From Blautia sp. BIOML-A1 (lineage in GTDB: Bacteria; Bacillota; Clostridia; Lachnospirales; Lachnospiraceae): a DNA stretch of 17,330 nt. A program made the position numbers and the translations under genes. Positions 13,980 through 17,330 of the stretch are shown piece by piece. The stretch lies in contig NZ_WWVR01000047.1 in NCBI RefSeq assembly GCF_009883055.1, forward strand, positions 1-17,330. Reading direction: 5' to 3'. The notes beneath the pieces are model-generated. The model saw only the letters and a list, made by a program, of their open reading frames with translations, did not search any database and was not told the DNA's origin. Each line of letters starts with the position of its first letter. The stretch's first letter is position 1.

Positions 13980-15961
13980 CACACACCCTCCATTTCTACC
14001 GGCCTGCAGAAACCGCTGATTCCCGCTCTCTCAGCAAAATACACTTCAAATCCTCTGTTCACCGTCTCCTTCATCTGCATGGACAGCGATTCCCGGAAAC
14101 CATTCACATCCAGTCCTCCGCCAATGGCAAATCTCGTGGTATAATCTTCCACCTCAAGCTTTCCATCCCAGGCTTCCCCAGCCGCCATTGCCTGTCCGCT
14201 GACAGAAGCAATGCAGTCTCCCACATCAACCGTACCGCTGCCATACTCCATCCAGAGATACACATTGAACGTATTCGTATAATTGGCAACAATCTTCTCA
14301 ATGGGATAATACAGTGACAAAATATGTTTCCCGGAATGCCAGGTCTCCACCGGACAATGCTCCACGATCTCCTCATTGTTAAATTCATAGACCACATGGC
14401 AGACCGCCTGTCCGTCTTCCTGCCACTTCACCGGAAGGCTCACATCCACAGAAACCTCCGAACCACTCCCGGATCCTGCATCTGCTCCTCCGGAAGCATT
14501 ATCCGTACTTCCGGCATCCTCATTCCCGGAAGCATTTCCAGCCGCATTTCCTGTCACATCATTTTCAGTTTTACTACTCTCAGAAGTTCCATCAGAACCA
14601 TCCGTGCCATTTCCAGTTCCACTGCCGCTTCCGCCCGGAAACGGAATCACCACAGTCCCGGAAGCCTCCGCAGACCGTTCCACCGGATCCGCAGCCACAT
14701 CCACAACAACCTGTGCAAAAAACTGCATGTGGTTTTCCTCAGAAGAAGCAAACTGGATACTGACCAGCTTCACCTTCGTCTGCCCGATCTCATGCGCGGA
14801 AGCATTGGTAAACGTGTGAATCCCTATCTTCCCAGTCTTCGCATTGTCTTCAATCTGGTTCAGCAGCCCCGAAATATTCTTGTCATTCCTTGACTTTGCC
14901 TGAGCCAGCCTCGGGTTCTTCCCCACACATTTCAGGCTCTGCTTTCCCCCGATCTTCTGCCTGATGGAAGTGATACAGGTGATCTGTCCCTCATCCGCCT
15001 GTCCTCCTGCAAATGTCAGCACATCCCCCGGATCCAGGGCAGGATTCCCGATGGTATCCGAATCAAACGGCACATACCGGATCACTGACAGATCTGACAG
15101 GATATTCCTGCACAGCATCTCCCTGGTCTCCTCCAGCCCAAACTGCAGAAGCGGATTCACTCCCAGATTCATGGTCAGCCCATTGTCCGGATCCAGAGCA
15201 TAATACTCCGCAATCTGCGTCTGCTTATTCGTGGAACTCACCGCCGTATACCTAGTAATAAAATCCGAAAAACTGGAAGAAAACCGGTGTCTCTGCTCCA
15301 CCTTCATCACAGGATCCTTCCCGTACTTTCTCAGTTCCAGCTTCCCTTCCCTGTTGATAATAAAGAAACCTCCCAGAACCTGTGCCACATAAAACAGCAC
15401 ATTCCGGCAGGTCTCAATATCATTTTCAGTATAAACAGAAAGCGTCACCCCGCCATTCGGCATGGCATCAATCTCCGCCCTCTTATTCGCAAACTCCACT
15501 TTGCATCTCTTACAGCACAAAGCAATAAAATCATAAGCAATCCCCACAGTCTCAAACCCGTTGAAACTCTTATCAAACCGCATCATAAAATCATAGGCTT
15601 TCAGTTCCAAGCACTTCGCCAGACGGTTCGCCTCGCTGACCTCAAAAACTCCCATCGGCACATCTTCCACCGAACCATCCGCCAGCACCAGATGAAACAC
15701 CAGCGTCACCTGAGCATCCTCCAGCGTATACCTGTCAATGTCACTCAGAAGCGTGATCCCCATCTCCGCAGCATACACCGTCCCCAGTTCAATCTCCGTA
15801 CTTCCGCAGCACTGCCTGGAAATATACCCGGAACCCTTCACAATCTCCTTCGCCCCGAACTCATACGTCATTCCGCCCTTGGTAACGATCGTACCCGTCC
15901 AGAAATATTTCCTTGTATTACTCCTGACTGCCCTCAGAAAAACATCCGACACAGGATACAT
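13979..15961 (-). CDS. Phage minor tail protein (tail-tip / endopeptidase-tail type)
   Basis: This is a 660-residue structural protein. The N-terminal region (about 1-120: VSDVFLRAVRSNTRKYFWTG, then SGYISRQCCGSTEIELGTVY and TLLSDIDRYTLEDAQV) matches the start of tail-tip proteins of clostridial siphophages. The middle (about 150-420) is mixed alpha/beta, ending in a DPGDVLTFAGG block typical of these proteins. Residues about 441-502 are a low-complexity Gly/Ser/Asn/Asp linker. The C-terminal 150 residues are beta-rich and could form a carbohydrate-binding or assembly domain. The start at 15961 is fixed by GGAGGTGG seven bases upstream; the frame is open for 54 codons more, but that part crosses a terminator. 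No tape-measure or distal-tail gene precedes it here. Confidence 0.8.
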   Translation of the reverse strand: MYPVSDVFLRAVRSNTRKYFWTGTIVTKGGMTYEFGAKEIVKGSGYISRQCCGSTEIELGTVYAAEMGITLLSDIDRYTLEDAQVTLVFHLVLADGSVEDVPMGVFEVSEANRLAKCLELKAYDFMMRFDKSFNGFETVGIAYDFIALCCKRCKVEFANKRAEIDAMPNGGVTLSVYTENDIETCRNVLFYVAQVLGGFFIINREGKLELRKYGKDPVMKVEQRHRFSSSFSDFITRYTAVSSTNKQTQIAEYYALDPDNGLTMNLGVNPLLQFGLEETREMLCRNILSDLSVIRYVPFDSDTIGNPALDPGDVLTFAGGQADEGQITCITSIRQKIGGKQSLKCVGKNPRLAQAKSRNDKNISGLLNQIEDNAKTGKIGIHTFTNASAHEIGQTKVKLVSIQFASSEENHMQFFAQVVVDVAADPVERSAEASGTVVIPFPGGSGSGTGNGTDGSDGTSESSKTENDVTGNAAGNASGNEDAGSTDNASGGADAGSGSGSEVSVDVSLPVKWQEDGQAVCHVVYEFNNEEIVEHCPVETWHSGKHILSLYYPIEKIVANYTNTFNVYLWMEYGSGTVDVGDCIASVSGQAMAAGEAWDGKLEVEDYTTRFAIGGGLDVNGFRESLSMQMKETVNRGFEVYFAERAGISGFCRPVEMEGV

Positions 15962-15984
15962 CCCGCCACCTCCATTTCCCCACG

Positions 15985-16016
15985 AAAAAAGCACCAGCCA
16001 ACTAGGTGACTGATGC
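15985..16016 (-). terminator. Intrinsic terminator between the ClbS-like gene and the tail gene
   Basis: On the minus strand GCATCAGTC and GGCTGGTGC pair over 9 positions (two wobbles) across an 8-base loop, followed by six Ts (15990-15985). It lies 37 bases after the ClbS/DfsB-like stop and ends 24 bases before the tail gene ATG, so it separates the two transcription units. Confidence 0.8.
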
Positions 16017-16052
16017 TGTGTTATATTATTGTTTATCATTACAACCTGGAAG

Positions 16053-16571
16053 TTATAGTGCAATCTTTTTCCATTTTCTAATCTTGGTTCTAAAGGTTCC
16101 GAACGGAGCAACTGTATTAACATGTATGAATTTGTATACTTCCCATACAGCTGTTTTAGTTGCTTCGTCAGCCCATTTTCTCATATGTGGTTTAAATAAT
16201 TCTTCATCACTCAGAGAATCAATCATTGCATAAATAGAGTTGATATTCTCATTCAATCTGTCTTTCAATTCTTGCAGTGACAGCTGAGCATATGTATCTG
16301 TGAACCATTGATATAATTCGCCAAGCTGATTCCACTTAAAATTATCCGAAGGAGTTTTGACAGGAATACCCTTTCTTTCGTCTGATTCCCATTTAATAAC
16401 AAGAGTTGTCCAGCCAACCTGATAAGCAAGATTTTCTGCCGGAGTTCGATCGATCTCATCAATTCTCTTATCTTTTAAATGCTCCGGAATATCATTAAAT
16501 TCTGAAATATACTTTGCAAAGCTTTTATTTATCTCGTTTTTAAGTTCGTCTTTATTCTCATATGTTCTCAA
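16053..16571 (-). CDS. ClbS/DfsB-family four-helix-bundle protein
   Basis: This 172-residue cytoplasmic protein carries family features: a helical N-terminus (KNEINKSFAKYISEFNDIPE), DRTPAENLAYQVGWTTLVIK with a conserved Trp, WNQLGELYQWFTDTYAQLSL, and HMRKWADEATKTAVWEVYKF leading to IHVNTVAPFGTFRTKIRKW. ClbS itself is a cyclopropane hydrolase that protects colibactin producers from their own genotoxin; most relatives outside that cluster have no proven substrate. The start is TTG at 16571 with GGAGAG 8 bases upstream; a nearby ATG is out of frame. It lies 54 bp after the S51-like gene with a 21-bp dyad between, and is followed by its own terminator. Confidence 0.82.
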   Translation of the reverse strand: MRTYENKDELKNEINKSFAKYISEFNDIPEHLKDKRIDEIDRTPAENLAYQVGWTTLVIKWESDERKGIPVKTPSDNFKWNQLGELYQWFTDTYAQLSLQELKDRLNENINSIYAMIDSLSDEELFKPHMRKWADEATKTAVWEVYKFIHVNTVAPFGTFRTKIRKWKKIAL

Positions 16572-16596
16572 TAGTCTATCTCTCCAGCTTCCGATT

Positions 16597-16617
16597 TTCC
16601 AGTTTCAGAAACTGGAA
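16597..16617. promoter_or_regulatory. Perfect 21-bp dyad upstream of the ClbS/DfsB-like gene
   Basis: TTCCAGTTTC (16597-16606) and GAAACTGGAA (16608-16617) are exact inverted repeats with a single-base centre. No T run follows on either strand, so it is not a standard terminator. Its position between the S51-like stop and the ribosome site of the next gene suggests an operator or an RNA hairpin. Confidence 0.6.
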
Positions 16618-16625
16618 CTTTCAAA

Positions 16626-17228
16626 TTAGTCTTTGCAAACAACCTTTGAACCTTCACCATCAATTACAATTCCCTGACGGTTGTTAATTGGGGATAGATT
16701 CAAATCCGAAAATTCAGTCATTATTTTCTCGGTAACTTTCTTAAATGGTGCTGTAAGATAATGCGGAAGAACATAGAAATCAATCAAATCAAGCCCTGCA
16801 TCATCTTCTTGTGAGTAGTCCTCCGGCTTTTCATCCATTTGTTCAATATATTGGATAGTTGGAGCGCATATAATCGCACCTGCCGATTCACCGATCATCA
16901 GTTTTCCCTTTTCCAATTCCTTCTTCAATAGCTCATCCGTTCCCGTTTTACGGAGCTGGTCCATAAGGAAGAAAGAATTTCCACCAGTAAAATATATCAC
17001 ATCCGCATCTTCAAAAACAGACTGTATCGTTAAATAAGCCTCCGTTGAAATATCAATTTCAGTTACGGCTGCTCCCAGTTTATTGAATAGCTTTCGAGCC
17101 GAGCCGACATAACCGGTATAGCCTTCACGCAGCGAAGCTGTGGGAATAAATGCGACTTTCTTGTTATCAATTTCTTCTTTTATCAAACTTCCTACACTTG
17201 AAAAGTGCGAACATAAAAACAGTTTCAT
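16626..17228 (-). CDS. Peptidase S51 / type 1 glutamine amidotransferase-like protein (PepE-like)
   Basis: This 200-residue cytoplasmic hydrolase is related to dipeptidase E, which removes N-terminal Asp from dipeptides. It opens with a strand (KLFLCSHFSSVG), then VAFIPTASL, and carries FTGGNSFFLMDQLRKTG. The nucleophile elbow GESAGAI has Ser115, and LPHY has His156; an acidic residue of the DDAGLDLIDF stretch could complete the triad. The length fits the family. The start at 17228 has AAGGAGG seven bases upstream; an open frame continues to 17285 but lacks a ribosome site. Substrates of this clostridial branch are unproven. It precedes the ClbS/DfsB-like gene on the same strand. Confidence 0.85.
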   Translation of the reverse strand: MKLFLCSHFSSVGSLIKEEIDNKKVAFIPTASLREGYTGYVGSARKLFNKLGAAVTEIDISTEAYLTIQSVFEDADVIYFTGGNSFFLMDQLRKTGTDELLKKELEKGKLMIGESAGAIICAPTIQYIEQMDEKPEDYSQEDDAGLDLIDFYVLPHYLTAPFKKVTEKIMTEFSDLNLSPINNRQGIVIDGEGSKVVCKD

Positions 17229-17266
17229 CCATATCCTCCTTAATAAATTCCGATTGAACAAAATCG

Positions 17267-17303
17267 CTGCGCGATGGCCTGCCAAGGCTGTGGCGCAGTT
17301 TTT
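17267..17303. terminator. Stem-loop with T tract upstream of the S51-like gene
   Basis: CTGCGC (17267-17272) pairs with GCGCAG (17293-17298), with an inner wobble-containing stem (ATGGCC/GGCTGT). On the plus strand five Ts follow, as in a terminator, yet no plus-strand gene is nearby; on the minus strand only four Ts follow after a short gap. It may end an upstream unit outside the window or lie in a leader. Confidence 0.4.
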
Positions 17304-17330
17304 CTTTCTCTAAATCAAAAAGCAGTGGAA

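Noticed and set aside
13203..14144. 313-codon open frame on the plus strand
   Set aside because: It is antisense to the tail and receptor-type genes, which have clear starts, overlaps and family resemblance; the product resembles nothing.
15287..16009. 240-codon open frame on the plus strand
   Set aside because: It is antisense to the tail protein and crosses the terminator at 15985-16016; no ribosome site.
15962..16123. 54-codon N-terminal extension of the tail protein
   Set aside because: It crosses an intrinsic terminator and overlaps the ClbS-like gene end, while the ATG at 15961 has a strong ribosome site and matches the usual protein start.
1..17330. rRNA or tRNA genes
   Set aside because: No tRNA cloverleaf or rRNA-like sequence was recognised on either strand by reading; a covariance search was not possible.

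Overview
The window looks like an accessory, mobile-element-rich segment of a low-to-moderate GC Clostridia chromosome, most likely Lachnospiraceae. This is inferred from the strong GGAGG-type ribosome sites, the GTG and TTG starts, the clostridial large serine recombinase with its small partner genes, the DUF6075-like and TnpB-like pieces, and a clostridial-type tail/lysis cassette. Every confident gene lies on the minus strand, so transcription runs from right (17.3 kb) to left (1).

Layout from left to right. (1) 1-462: the first codons of an IS200/IS605-type tnpB with its promoter, a possible tnpB tail fragment and a truncated DUF6075-like gene. (2) 463-3558: tandem terminators, a large serine recombinase and four small genes upstream of it (a 62-aa protein, a 53-aa protein, a 77-aa SH3/KOW-like protein and a DUF6508-like protein). 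(3) 3559-3932: no intact gene; it holds a palindrome-rich stretch, a decayed coding remnant and a strong terminator. (4) 3933-10113: a compact metal-responsive operon. A consensus promoter and dyad operator precede a CadC/SmtB-type repressor. Then come a second operator, a Zn/Cd/Pb-type P1B-ATPase with two almost identical metal-binding domains, a membrane-anchored protein with an FMN-attachment-like motif, a cytochrome b-like membrane anchor, a fumarate-reductase-like flavoprotein and its iron-sulfur subunit. (5) 10114-10558: a decayed IS1634-like transposase piece and a terminator. (6) 10559-15961: a phage tail and lysis cassette (tail protein, tail/receptor-type protein, holin, three-domain endolysin). 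(7) 15985-17330: a ClbS/DfsB-family protein and an S51 peptidase-like protein, with a perfect dyad between them.

How the genes may work together. The repressor, ATPase and four reductase-associated genes are packed with gaps of 58, 16 and 10 bp and then two 4-base overlaps. A thiophilic or divalent metal (Cd, Pb, Zn) would therefore be expected to induce both an efflux pump and a whole menaquinol:fumarate-reductase-like complex. That coupling is the most unusual thing here. The flavoprotein carries Gln where classical fumarate reductases and succinate dehydrogenases carry the FAD-linking His, which favours a reductase with non-covalent FAD.

The operon has its own promoter and terminator. It sits between a phage lysis cassette and a serine recombinase read in the same direction, which is the usual place for prophage cargo ('moron') genes. 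Transposase debris also flanks the operon, so capture by transposition is an alternative. No head, packaging, tape-measure or phage repressor genes are visible, and the other end of the element was not found. All family assignments come from reading motifs by eye; no database search was run.
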